Shown here: in pieces, positions 1-14,200 of the stretch
Layout: every line of letters starts with the position of its first letter
How positions within the stretch are numbered: the first letter of the stretch is position 1
NCBI GenBank assembly: GCA_036971475.1
Contig: JBAIZL010000008.1
Location: 10,861,895 to 10,925,894, forward strand
DNA: 64,000 bases
Reading direction: 5' to 3'
DNA from: Prosapia bicincta
Lineage: Eukaryota; Arthropoda; Insecta; Hemiptera; Cercopidae
The notes under the pieces: model-generated
What the model was told of the DNA's origin: nothing
Databases searched by the model: none
Seen by the model: the letters and a program-made list of their open reading frames with translations, nothing else
Translations under genes and position numbers: made by a program

Positions 1-2394
1 GATGATTACTTGCAGCACACTTACTTTGCCCGCTTCTACATTTACCTAAACCATCATCCGTGTCCACATTACTTCAGAGAGACGACTAGGGACTGAGCTA
101 CCAGGACAATGTTTGTCTTCGCCAATATCACCCGAGATGATTACTTGCAGCACACTTACTTTGCCCGCTTCTACATTTACCTAAACCATCATCCGTGTCC
201 ACATTACTTCAGAGAGACGACTAGGGACCGAGCTACCAGGACAATGTTTGTCTTCGCCAATATCACCCGAGATGATTACTTGCAGCACACTTACTTTGCC
301 CGCTTCTACATTTACCTAAACCATCATCCGTGTCCACATTACTTCAGAGAGACGACTAGGGACTGAGCTACCAGGACAATGTTTGTCTTCGCCAATAGCA
401 CCCAAGCTGATTACTTGCAGCACACTTACTTTGCCCGCTTCTACATTTACCTAAACCATCATCCGTGTCCACATTACTTCAGAGAGACGACTAGGGACCA
501 AACTACCAGGACAATGTTTGTCTTCGCCAATATCACCCGAGATGATTACTTGCAGCACACTTACTTTGCCCGCTTCTACATTTACCTAAACCATCATCCG
601 TGTCCACATTACTTCAGAGAGACGACTAGGGACCGAGCTACCAGGACAATGTTTGTCTTCGCCAATATCACCCGAGATGATTACTTGCAGCACACTTACT
701 TTGCCCGCTTCTACATTTACCTAAACCATCATCCGTGTCCCACATTACTTCAGAGAGACGACTAGGGACTGAGCTACCAGGACAATGTTTGTCTTCGCCA
801 ATATCACCCGAGATGATTACTTGCAGCACACTTACTTTGCCCGCTTCTACATTTACCTAAACCATCATCCGTGTCCACATTACTTCAGAGAGACGACTAG
901 GGACCGAGCTACCAGGACAATGTTTGTCTTCGCCAATATCACTCGAGATGATTACTTGCAGCACACTTACTTTGCCCGCTTCTACATTTACCTAAACCAT
1001 CATCCGTGTCCACATTACTTCAGAGAGACGACTAGGGACCGAGCTACCAGGACAATGTTTGTCTTCGCCAATATCACCCGAGATGATTACTTGCAGCACA
1101 CTTACTTTGCCCGCTTCTACATTTACCTAAACCATCATCCGTGTCCACATTACTTCAGAGAGACGACTAGGGACTGAGCTACCAGGACAATGTTTGTCTT
1201 CGCCAATATCACCCGAGATGATTACTTGCAGCACACTTACTTTGCCCGCTTCTACATTTACCTAAACCATCATCCGTGTCCACATTACTTCAGAGAGACG
1301 ACTAGGGACCGAGCTACCAGGACAATGTTTGTCTTCGCCAATAGCACCCGAGATGATTACTTGCAGCACACTTACTTTGCCCGCTTCTACATTTACCTAA
1401 ACCCTCCTCCGTGTCCACATTACTTCAGAGAGACGACTAGGGACCGAGCTATCAGGACAATGTTTGTCTTCGCCAATATCACCCGAGATGATTACTTGCA
1501 GCACACTTACTTTGCCCGCTTCTACATTTACCTAAACCATCATCCGTGTCCACATTACTTCAGAGAGACGACTAGGGACCGAGCTATCAGGACAATGTTT
1601 GTCTTCGCCAATATCACCCGAGATGATTACTTGCAGCACACTTACTTTGCCCGCTTCTACATTTACCTAAACCATCATCCGTGTCCACATTACTTCAGAG
1701 AGACGACTAGGGACCGAGCTACCAGGACAATGTTTGTCTTCGCCAATAGCACCCAAGCTGATTACTTGCAGCACACTTTCTTTGCCCGCTTTTACCTTCA
1801 CCTAAACCCTCCTCCGTGTCCCACATTACTTCAGAGAGACGACTAGGGACTGAGCTACCAGGACAATGTTTGTCTTCGCCAATAGCACCCGAGATGATTA
1901 CTTGCAGCACACTTACTTTGCCCGCTTCTACATTTACCTAAACCATCATCCGTGTCCACATTACTTCAGAGAGACGACTAGGGACGGAGCTACCAGGACA
2001 ATGTTTGTCTTCGCCAATATCACCCGAGATGATTACTTGCAGCACACTTACTTTGCCCGCTTCTACATTTACCTAAACCATCATCCGTGTCCACATTACT
2101 TCAGAGAGACGACTAGGGACTGAGCTACCAGGACAATGTTTGTCTTCGCCAATATCACCCGAGATGATTACTTGCAGCACACTTACTTTGCCCGCTTCTA
2201 CATTTACCTAAACCATCATCCGTGTCCACATTACTTCAGAGAGACGACTAGGGACTGAGCTACCAGGACAATGTTTGTCTTCGCCAATATCACCCGAGAT
2301 GATTACTTGCAGCACACTTACTTTGCCCGCTTCTACATTTACCTAAACCATCATCCGTGTCCACATTACTTCAGAGAGACGACTAGGGACTGAG

Positions 2395-3490
2395 CTACCA
2401 GGACAATGTTTGTCTTCGCCAATAGCACCCAAGCTGATTAGTTGCAGCACACTTACTTTGCCTGCGTCTACCTTCATCTAAACCCTCCTTCATGTCCCAC
2501 ATTACGTCATAGAGACGACTAGGGACTGAGGTACCAGCACAATGTTTGTCTTCGCCAATATCACCCGAGATGATTACTTGCAGCACACTTACTTTGCCCG
2601 CTTCTACATTTACCTAAACCATCATCCGTGTCCACTTTACTTCAGAGAGACGACTAGGGACTGAGCTACCAGGACAATGTTTGTCTTCGCCAATAGCACC
2701 CGAGATGATTACTTGCAGCACACTTACTTTGCCCGCTTCTACATTTACCTAAACCATCATCCGTGTCCACATTACTTCAGAGAGACGACTAGGGACCGAG
2801 CTATCAGGACAATGTTTGTCTTCGCCAATAGCACCCAAGCTGATTAGTTGCAGCACACTTACTTTGCCTGCGTCTACCTTCATCTAAACCCTCCTTCATG
2901 TCCCACATTACGTCATAGAGACGACTAGGGACTGAGGTACCAGCACAATGTTTGTCTTCGCCAATATCACCCGAGATGATTACTTGCAGCACACTTACTT
3001 TGCCCGCTTCTACATTTACCTAAACCATCATCCGTGTCCACTTTACTTCAGAGAGACGACTAGGGACTGAGCTACCAGGACAATGTTTGTCTTCGCCAAT
3101 AGCACCCGAGATGATTACTTGCAGCACACTTACTTTGCCCGCTTCTACATTTACCTAAACCATCATCCGTGTCCACATTACTTCAGAGAGACGACTAGGG
3201 ACCGAGCTATCAGGACAATGTTTGTCTTCGCCAATAGCACCCAAGCTGATTAGTTGCAGCACACTTACTTTGCCTGCGTCTACCTTCATCTAAACCCTCC
3301 TTCATGTCCCACATTACGTCATAGAGACGACTAGGGACTGAGGTACCAGCACAATGTTTGTCTTCGCCAATATCACCCGAGATGATTACTTGCAGCACAC
3401 TTACTTTGCCCGCTTCTACATTTACCTAAACCATCATCCGTGTCCACTTTACTTCAGAGAGACGACTAGGGACTGAGCTACCAGGACAAT
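2395..3490. repeat. three-monomer higher-order unit of about 406 bp within the satellite
   Basis: A distinctive monomer carrying 'gctgattagttgcagcac' and 'gactgaggtaccagcac' recurs near 2430, 2838 and 3244, i.e. at spacings of about 409 and 406 bp, with the same two A-type monomers between. A further copy of the marker monomer lies near 3915. This is a local 3-mer higher-order repeat (136+135+135 bp). Confidence 0.85.
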
Positions 3491-6400
3491 GTTTGTCTTC
3501 GCCAATAGCACCCGAGATGATTACTTGCAGCACACTTACTTTGCCCGCTTCTACATTTACCTAAACCATCATCCGTGTCCACATTACTTCAGAGAGACGA
3601 CTAGGGACCGAGCTACCAGGACAATGTTTGTCTTCGCCAATATCACTCGAGATGATTACTTGCAGCACACTTACTTTGCCCGCTTCTACATTTACCTAAA
3701 CCATCATCCGTGTCCACATTACTTCAGAGAGACGACTAGGGACTGAGCTACCAGGACAATGTTTGTCTTCGCCAATATCACCCGAGATGATTACTTGCAG
3801 CACACTTACTTTGCCCGCTTCTACATTTACCTAAACCATCATCCGTGTCCACATTACTTCAGAGGGACGACTAGGGACTGAGCTACCAGGACAATGTTTG
3901 TCTTCGCCAATAGCACACAAGCTGATTAGTTGCAGCACACTTACTTTGCCTGCGTCTACCTTCATCTAAACCCTCCTTCATGTCCCACATTACGTCATAG
4001 AGACGACTAGGGACTGAGGTACCAGCACAATGTTTGTCTTCGCCAATATCACCCGAGATGATTACTTGCAGCACACTTACTTTGCCCGCTTCTGCATTTA
4101 CCTAAACCATCATCCGTGTCCACATTACTTCAGAGAGACGACTAGGGACCGAGCTACCAGGACAATGTTTGTCTTCGCCAATATCACTCGAGATGATTAC
4201 TTGCAGCACACTTACTTTGCCCGCTTCTACATTTACCTAAACCATCAACCGTGTCCACATTACTTCAGAGAGACGACTAGGGACCGAGCTACCAGGACAA
4301 TGTTTTGTCTTCGCCAATAGCACCCAAGCTGATTACTTGCAGCACACTTTCTTTGCCCGCTTTTACCTTCACCTAAACCCTCCTCCGTGTCCCACATTAC
4401 GTCAGAGAGACGACTAGGGACTGAGCTATCAGGACAATGTTTGTCTTCGCCAATAGCACCCGAGCTGATTACTTGCAGCACACTTTCTTTGCCCGCTTCT
4501 ATCTTCGCCTAAACCCTCCTCCGTGTCCCACATTACGTCAGAGAGACGACTAGGGACTGAGCTACCAGGACAATGTTTGTCTTCGCCAATAGCACCCAAG
4601 CTGATTACTTGCAGCACACTTTCTTTGGCCGCTTCTATCTTTGCCTAAACCCTCCTCCGTGTCCCACATTACGTCAGATAGACGACTAGGGACTGAGCTA
4701 CCAGGACAATGTTTGTCTTCGCCAATAGCACCCAAGTTGATTACTTGCAGCACACTTACTTTGCCCGCTTCTATCTTCACCTAAACCCTCCTCCGTGTCC
4801 CACATTACGTCAGAGAGACGACTAGGGACTGAGCTATCAGGACAATGTTTGTCTTCACCAATAGCACCCAAGCTGATTATTTGCAGCACACATTCTTTGC
4901 CCGCTTCTATCTTCACCTAAACCTTCCTCCGTGTCCCACATTACGTCAGAGAGACGACTAGGAACTGAGCTATCAGGACAATGTTTGTCTTCGCCAATAG
5001 CACCCAAGCTGATTATTTGCAGCACACTTTCTTTGCCCGCTTTTACCTTCACCTAAACCCTCCTCCGTGTCCCACATTACGTCAGAGAGACGTCTAGGGA
5101 CTGAGCTACCAGGACAATGTTTGTCTTCGCCAATAGCACCCGAGCTGATTACTTGCAGCACACTTACTTTGCCCGCTTCTATCTTCACCTAAACCCTCCT
5201 CCGTGTCCCACATTACGTCAGAGAGACGACTAGGGACTGAGCTATCAGGACAATGTTTGTCTTCGCCAATAGCACCCAAGCTGATTATTTGCAGCACACT
5301 TTATTTGCCCGCTTTTACCTTCACCTAAACCCTCCTCCGTGTCCCACATTACGTCAGAGAGACGACTAGGGACTGAGCTACCAGGACAATGTTTGTCTTC
5401 GCCAATAGCACCCAAGCTGATTATTTACAGCACACTTACATTGCCCGCTTCTATCTTCACCTAAACCCTCCTCCGTGTCCCACATTACGTCAGAGAGACG
5501 ACTAGGGACTGAGCTATCAGGACAATGTTTGTCTTCGCCAATAGCACCCAAGCTGATTACTTGCAGCACACTTTCTTTGCCCGCTTTTACCTTCACCTAA
5601 ACCCTCCTCCGTATCCCACATTACGTCATAGAGACGACTAAGGACTGAGCTACCAGGACAATGTTTGTCTTCCCCAATAGCACCCGAGCTGATTACTTGC
5701 AGCACACTTACTTTGCCCGCTTTTACCTTCACCTAAACCCTCTTCCGTGTCCCACATTACGTCAGAGAGACGTCTAGGGACTGAGCTACCAGGACAATGT
5801 TTGTCTTCGCCAATAGCACCCGAGCTGATTACTTGCAGCACACTTTCTTTGCCCGCTTTTACCTTCACCTAAACCCTCCTCCGTGTCCCACATTACGTCA
5901 TAGAGACGTCTAGGGACTGAGCTACCAGGACAATGTTTGTCTTCGCCAATAGCACCCAAGCTGATTACTTGCAGCACACTTTCTTTGCCCGCTTTTACCT
6001 TCACCTAAACCCTCCTCCGTGTCCCACATTACGTCATAGAGACGTCTAGGGACTGAGCTACCAGGACAATGTTTGTCTTCGCCAATAGCACCCGAGCTGA
6101 TTACTTGCAGCACACTTACTTTGCCCGCTTCTATCTTCACCTAAACCCTCCTCCGTGTCCCACATTACGTCAGAGAGACGACTAGGGACTGAGCTATCAG
6201 GACAATGTTTGTCTTCGCCAATAGCACCTGAGCTGATTACTTGCAGCACACTTACTTTGCCCGCTTCTACCTTCGCCTAAACCCTCCTCCGTGCTCCACA
6301 TTACGTCAGAGAGACGACTAGGGACTGAGCTATCAGGACAATGTTTGTCTTCGCCAATAGCACCCAAGCTGATTATTTGCAGCACACTTTCTTTGCCCGC

Positions 6401-6737
6401 TTCTATCTTCACCTAAACCCTCCTCCGTGTCCCACATTACGTCAGAGAGACGACTAGGGACTGAGCTATCAGGACAATGTTTGTCTTCGCCAATAGCACC
6501 TGAGCTGATTACTTGCAGCACACTTACTTTGCCCGCTTCTACCTTCGCCTAAACCCTCCTCCGTGTCCCACATTACGTCAGAGAGACGACTAGGGACTGA
6601 GCTACCAGGACAATGTTTGTCTTCGCCAATAGCACCTGAGCTGATTACTTGCAGCACACTTTCTTTGCCCGCTTCTATCTTCACCTAAACCCTCCTCCGT
6701 GTCCCACATTACGTCAGAGAGACGACTAGGGACTGAG

Positions 6738-9700
6738 CTATCAGGACAATGTTTGTCTTCGCCAATAGCACCCAAGCTGATTATTTGCAGCACACTTTCT
6801 TTGCCCGCTTCTATCTTCACCTAAACCCTCCTCCGTGTCCCACATTACGTCAGAGAGACGACTAGGGACTGAGCTATCAGGACAATGTTTGTCTTCGCCA
6901 ATAGCACCCAAGCTGATTATTTGCAGCACACTTTCTTTGCCCGCTTCTATCTTCACCTAAACCCTCCTCCGTGTCCCACATTACGTCAGAGAGACGACTA
7001 GGGACTGAGCTATCAGGACAATGTTTGTCTTCGCCAATAGCACCTGAGCTGATTACTTGCAGCACACTTACTTTGCCCGCTTCTACCTTCGCCTAAACCC
7101 TCCTCCGTGCTCCACATTACGTCAGAGAGACGACTAGGGACTGAGCTATCAGGACAATGTTTGTCTTCGCCAATAGCACCCGAGCTGATTACTTGCAGCA
7201 CACTTACTTTGCCCGCTTCTACCTTCGCCTAAACCCTCCTCCGTGCTCCACATTACGTCAGAGAGACGACTAGGGACTGAGCTATCAGGACAATGTTTGT
7301 CTTCGCCAATAACACCCGAGCTGATTACTTGCAGCACACTTACTTTGTCCGCTTCTATCTTCACCTAAACCATCCTCCGTGTCCCACATTACGTCAGAGA
7401 GACGACTAGGGACTGAGCTATCAGGACAATGTTTGTCTTCGCCAATAGCACCTGAGCTGATTACTTGCAGCACACTTACATTGCCCGCTTCTACCTTCGC
7501 CTAAACCCTCCTCCGTGCTCCACATTACGTCAGAGAGACGACTAGGGACCGAGCTACCAGGACAATGTTTGTCTTCGCCAATAGCACCCGAGCTGATTAT
7601 TTGCAGCACACTTACTTTGCCCGCTTCTATCTTCACCTAAACCCTCCTCCGTGTCCCACATTACGTCAGAGAGACGACTAGGGACTGAGCTACCAGGACA
7701 ATGTTTGTCTTCACCAATAGCACCTGAGCTGGTTACTTGCAGCACACTTACTTTGCCCGCTTCTATCTTCACCTAAACCCCCTCCGTGTCCCACATTACG
7801 TCAGAGAGACGACTAGGGACTGAGCTACCATGACAATTTGTCTTCGCCAATAGCACCCGAGCTGATTATTTGCAGCACACTTACTTTGCCCGCTTCTATC
7901 TTCACCTAAACCCTCCTCCGTGTCCCACATTACGTCAGAGAGACGACTAGGGACTGAGCTACCAGGACAATGTTTGTCTTCACCAATAGCACCCGAGCTG
8001 ATTACTTGCAGTATACTTACTTTGCCCGCTTCTACCTTCGCCTAAACCCTCCTCCGTGCTCCACATTACGTCAGAGAGACGACTAGGGACCGAGCTATCA
8101 GGACAATGTTTGTCTTCGCCAATAGCACCCAAGCTGATTATTTGCAGCACACTTTCTTTGCCCGCTTCTATCTTCACCTAAACCCTCCTCCGTGTTCCAC
8201 ATTACGTCAGAGAGACGACTAGGGACTGAGCTACCAGGACAATGTTTGTCTTCGCCAATAGCACCCGAGCTGATTACTTGCAGCACACTTACTTTGCCCG
8301 CTTCTATCTTCACCTAAACCCTCCTCCGTGCTCCACATTACGTCAGAGAGACGACTAGGGACTGAGCTACCAGGACAATGTTTGTCTTCGCCAATATCAC
8401 CCGAGATGATTACTTGCAGCACACTTACTTTGCCCGCTTCTACATTTACCTAAACCATCATCCGTGTCCACATTACTTCAGAGAGACGACTAGGGACTGA
8501 GCTACCAGGACAATGTTTGTCTTCGCCAATAGCACCCGAGATGATTACTTGCAGCACACTTACATTGCCCGCTTCTACATTTACCTAAACCATCATCCGT
8601 GTCCACATTACTTCAGAGAGACGACTAGGGACTGAGCTACCAGGACAATGTTTGTCTTCGCCAATATCACCCGAGATGATTACTTGCAGCACACTTACTT
8701 TGCCCGCTTCTACATTTATCTAAACCATCATCCGTGTCCACATTACTTCAGAGAGACGACTAGGGACTGAGCTACCAGGACAATGTTTGTCTTCGCCAAT
8801 ATCACCCGAGATGATTACTTGCAGCACACTTACTTTGCCCGCTTCTACATTTACCTAAACCATCATCCGTGTCCACATTACTTCAGAGAGACGACTAGGG
8901 ACCGAGCTACCAGGACAATGTTTGTCTTCGCCAATATCACCCGAGATGATTACTTGCAGCACACTTACTTTGCCCGCTTCTACATTTACCTAAACCATCA
9001 TCCGTGTCCACATTACTTCAGAGAGACGACTAGGGACTGAGCTACCAGGACAATGTTTGTCTTCGCCAATATCACCCGAGATGATTACTTGCAGCACACT
9101 TACTTTGCCCGCTTCTACATTTACCTAAACCATCATCCGTGTCCACATTACTTCAGAGAGACGACTAGGGACCGAGCTACCAGGACAATGTTTGTCTTCG
9201 CCAATATCACCCGAGATGATTACTTGCAGCACACTTACTTTGCCCGCTTCTACATTTACCTAAACCATCATCCGTGTCCACATTACTTCAGAGAGACGAC
9301 TAGGGACTGAGCTACCAGGACAATGTTTGTCTTCGCCAATAGCACCCAAGCTGATTATTTGCAGCACACTTTCTTTGCCCGCTTCTATCTTCACCTAAAC
9401 CCTCCTCCGTGTCCCACATTACGTCAGAGAGACGACTAGGGACTGAGCTATCAGGACAATGTTTGTCTTCGCCAATAGCACCCAAGCTGATTATTTGCAG
9501 CACACTTTCTTTGCCCGCTTCTATCTTCACCTAAACCCTCCTCCGTGTCCCACATTACGTCAGAGAGACGACTAGGGACTGAGCTATCAGGACAATGTTT
9601 GTCTTCGCCAATAGCACCTGAGCTGATTACTTGCAGCACACTTACTTTGCCCGCTTCTACCTTCGCCTAAACCCTCCTCCGTGCTCCACATTACGTCAGA

Positions 9701-11221
9701 GAGACGACTAGGGACTGAGCTATCAGGACAATGTTTGTCTTCGCCAATAGCACCCGAGCTGATTACTTGCAGCACACTTACTTTGCCCGCTTCTACCTTC
9801 GCCTAAACCCTCCTCCGTGCTCCACATTACGTCAGAGAGACGACTAGGGACTGAGCTATCAGGACAAGGTTTGTCTTCGCCAATAGCACCCGAGCTGATT
9901 ACTTGCAGCACACTTACTTTGCCCGCTTCTATCTTCACCTAAACCCTCCTCCGTGTCCCACATTACGTCAGAGAGACGACTAGGGACTGAGCTATCAGGA
10001 CAATGTTTGTCTTCGCCAATAGCACCTGAGCTGATTACTTGCAGCACACTTACATTGCCCGCTTCTATCTTCACCTAAACCCTCCTCCGTGTCCCACATT
10101 ACGTCAGAGAGACGACTAGGGACTGAGCTACCAGGACAATGTTTGTCTTCACCAATAGCACCTGAGCTGGTTACTTGCAGCACACTTACTTTGCCCGCTT
10201 CTATCTTCACCTAAACCCCCTCCGTGTCCCACATTACGTCAGAGAGACGACTAGGGACTGAGCTACCATGACAATTTGTCTTCGCCAATAGCACCCGAGC
10301 TGATTATTTGCAGCACACTTACTTTGCCCGCTTCTATCTTCACCTAAACCCTCTTCCGTGTCCCACATTACGTCAGAGAGACGACTAGGGACTGAGCTAC
10401 CAGGACAATGTTTGTCTTCACCAATAGCACCCGAGCTGATTACTTGCAGTATACTTACTTTGCCCGCTTCTACCTTCGCCTAAACCCTCCTCCGTGCTCC
10501 ACATTACGTCAGAGAGACGACTAGGGACCGAGCTATCAGGACAATGTTTGTCTTCGCCAATAGCACCCAAGCTGATTATTTGCAGCACACTTTCTTTGCC
10601 CGCTTCTATCTTCACCTAAACCCTCCTCCGTGTTCCACATTACGTCAGAGAGACGACTAGGGACTGAGCTACCAGGACAATGTTTGTCTTCGCCAATAGC
10701 ACCCGAGCTGATTACTTGCAGCACACTTACTTTGCCCGCTTCTATCTTCACCTAAACCCTCCTCCGTGCTCCACATTACGTCAGAGAGACGACTAGGGAC
10801 TGAGCTACCAGGACAATGTTTGTCTTCGCCAATATCACCCGAGATGATTACTTGCAGCACACTTACTTTGCCCGCTTCTACATTTACCTAAACCATCATC
10901 CGTGTCCACATTACTTCAGAGAGACGACTAGGGACTGAGCTACCAGGACAATGTTTGTCTTCGCCAATAGCACCCGAGATGATTACTTGCAGCACACTTA
11001 CATTGCCCGCTTCTACATTTACCTAAACCATCATCCGTGTCCACATTACTTCAGAGAGACGACTAGGGACTGAGCTACCAGAACAATGTTTGTCTTCGCC
11101 AATATCACCCGAGATGATTACTTGCAGCACACTTACTTTGCCCGCTTCTACATTTATCTAAACCATCATCCGTGTCCACATTACTTCAGAGAGACGACTA
11201 GGGACTGAGCTACCAGGACAA
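6738..11221. repeat. duplicated satellite block of about 2.4 kb
   Basis: Rare variants recur at a fixed offset. The shortened 'gacaatttgtcttcgcc' monomer occurs near 7831 and 10269, 'gcagtatacttactttg' near 8009 and 10447, 'cacttacattgcccgc' near 8562 and 11000, and 'catttatctaaacc' near 8715 and 11153, all 2438 bp apart. Left of about 7550 the offset is 2574 bp, which is 136 bp more. So the block at about 6738-8783 matches the block at about 9312-11221, and the second copy lacks one monomer. Confidence 0.85.
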
Positions 11222-14200
11222 TGTTTGTCTTCGCCAATATCACCCGAGATGATTACTTGCAGCACACTTACTTTGCCCGCTTCTACATTTACCTAAACCA
11301 TCCACCGTGTCCACATTACTTCAGAGAGACGACTAGGGACCGAGCTACCAGGACAATGTTTGTCTTCGCCAATATCACCCGAGATGATTACTTGCAGCAC
11401 ACTTACTTTGCCCGCTTCTACATTTACCTAAACCATCATCCGTGTCCACATTACTTCAGAGAGACGACTAGGGACTGAGCTACCAGGACAATGTTTGTCT
11501 TCGCCAATAGCACCCGAGATGATTACTTGCAGCACACTTACTTTGCCCGCTTCTACATTTACCTAAACCATCAACCGTGTCCACATTACTTCAGAAAGAC
11601 GACTAGGGACCGAGCTACCAGGACAATGTTTGTCTTCGCCAATATCACCCGAGATGATTACTTGCAGCACACTTACTTTGCCCGCTTCTACATTTACCTA
11701 AACCATCATCCGTGTCCACATTACTTCAGAGAGACGACTAGGGACTGAGCTACCAGGACAATGTTTGTCTTCGCCAGTATCACCCGAGATGATTACTTGC
11801 AGCACACTTACTTTGCCCGCTTCTACATTTACCTAAACCATCATCCGTGTCCACATTACTTCAGAGAGACGACTAGGGACCGAGCTACCAGGACAATGTT
11901 TGTCTTCGCCAATATCACCCGAGATGATTACTTGCAGCCCACTTACTTTGCCCGCTTCTACATTTACCTAAACCATCATCCGTGTCCACATTACTTCAGA
12001 GAGACGACTAGGGACTGAGCTACCAGGACAATGTTTGTCTTCGCCAATATCACCCGAGATGATTACTTGCAGCACACTTACTTTGCCCGCTTCTACATTT
12101 ACCTAAACCATCATCCGTGTCCACATTACTTCAGAGAGACGACTAGGGACCGAGCTACCAGGACAAAGTTTGTCTTCGCCAATATCACCCGAGATGATTA
12201 CTTGCAGCACACTTACTTTGCCCGCTTCTACATTTACCTAAACCATCATCCGTGTCCACATTACTTCAGAGAGACGACTAGGGACTGAGCTACCAGGACA
12301 ATGTTTGTCTTCGCCAATATCACCCGAGATGATTACTTGCAGCACACTTACTTTGCCCGCTTCTACATTTACCTAAACCATCATCCGTGTCCACATTACT
12401 TCAGAGAGACGACTAGGGACCGAGCTACCAGGACAATGTTTGTCTTCGCCAATATCACCCGAGATGATTACTTGCAGCACACTTACTTTGCCCGCTTCTA
12501 CATTTACCTAAACCATCATCCGTGTCCACATTACTTCAGAGAGACGACTAGGGACTGAGCTACCAGGACAATGTTTGTCTTCGCCAATATCACCCGAGAT
12601 GATTACTTGCAGCACACTTACTTTGCCCGCTTCTACATTTACCTAAACCATCATCCGTGTCCACATTACTTCAGAGAGACGACTAGGGACCGAGCTACCA
12701 GGACAATGTTTGTCTTCGCCAATATCACTCGAGATGATTACTTGCAGCACACTTACTTTGCCCGCTTCTACATTTACCTAAACCATCATCCGTGTCCACA
12801 TTACTTCAGAGAGACGACTAGGGACCGAGCTACCAGGACAATGTTTGTCTTCGCCAATATCACCCGAGATGATTACTTGCAGCACACTTACTTTGCCCGC
12901 TTCTACATTTACCTAAACCATCATCCGTGTCCACATTACTTCAGAGAGACGACTAGGGACTGAGCTACCAGGACAATGTTTGTCTTCGCCAATATCACCC
13001 GAGATGATTACTTGCAGCACACTTACTTTGCCCGCTTCTACATTTACCTAAACCATCATCCGTGTCCACATTACTTCAGAGAGACGACTAGGGACCGAGC
13101 TACCAGGACAATGTTTGTCTTCGCCAATAGCACCCGAGATGATTACTTGCAGCACACTTACTTTGCCCGCTTCTACATTTACCTAAACCATCATCCGTGT
13201 CCACATTACTTCAGAGAGACGACTAGGGACCGAGCTATCAGGACAATGTTTGTCTTCGCCAATATCACCCGAGATGATTACTTGCAGCACACTTACTTTG
13301 CCCGCTTCTACATTTACCTAAACCATCATCCGTGTCCACATTACTTCAGAGAGACGACTAGGGACTGAGCTACCAGGACAATGTTTGTCTTCGCCAATAG
13401 CACCCGAGATGATTACTTGCAGCACACTTACTTTGCCCGCTTCTACATTTACCTAAACCATCATCCGTGTCCACATTACTTCAGAGAGACGACTAGGGAC
13501 GGAGCTACCAGGACAATGTTTGTCTTCGCCAATATCAACCGAGATGATTACTTGCAGCACACTTACTTTGCCCGCTTCTACATTTACCTAAACCATCATC
13601 CGTGTCCACATTACTTCAGAGAGACGACTAGGGACTGAGCTACCAGGACAATGTTTGTCTTCGCCAATATCACCCGAGATGATTACTTGCAGCACACTTA
13701 CTTTGCCCGCTTCTACATTTACCTAAACCATCATCCGTGTCCACATTACTTCAGAGAGACGACTAGGGACTGAGCTACCAGGACAATGTTTGTCTTCGCC
13801 AATAGCACCCGAGATGATTACTTGCAGCACACTTACTTTGCCCGCTTCTACATTTACCTAAACCATCATCCGTGTCCACATTACTTCAGAGAGACGACTA
13901 GGGACGGAGCTACCAGGACAATGTTTGTCTTCGCCAATATCACCCGAGATGATTACTTGCAGCACACTTACTTTACCCGCTTCTACATTTACCTAAACCA
14001 TCATCCGTGTCCCACATTACTTCAGAGAGACGACTAGGGACCGAGCTACCAGGACAATGTTTGTCTTCGCCAATAGCACCCGAGATGATTACTTGCAGCA
14101 CACTTACTTTGCCCGCTTCTACATTTACCTAAACCATCATCCGTGTCCACATTACTTCAGAGAGACGACTAGGGACTGAGCTACCAGGACAATGTTTGTC

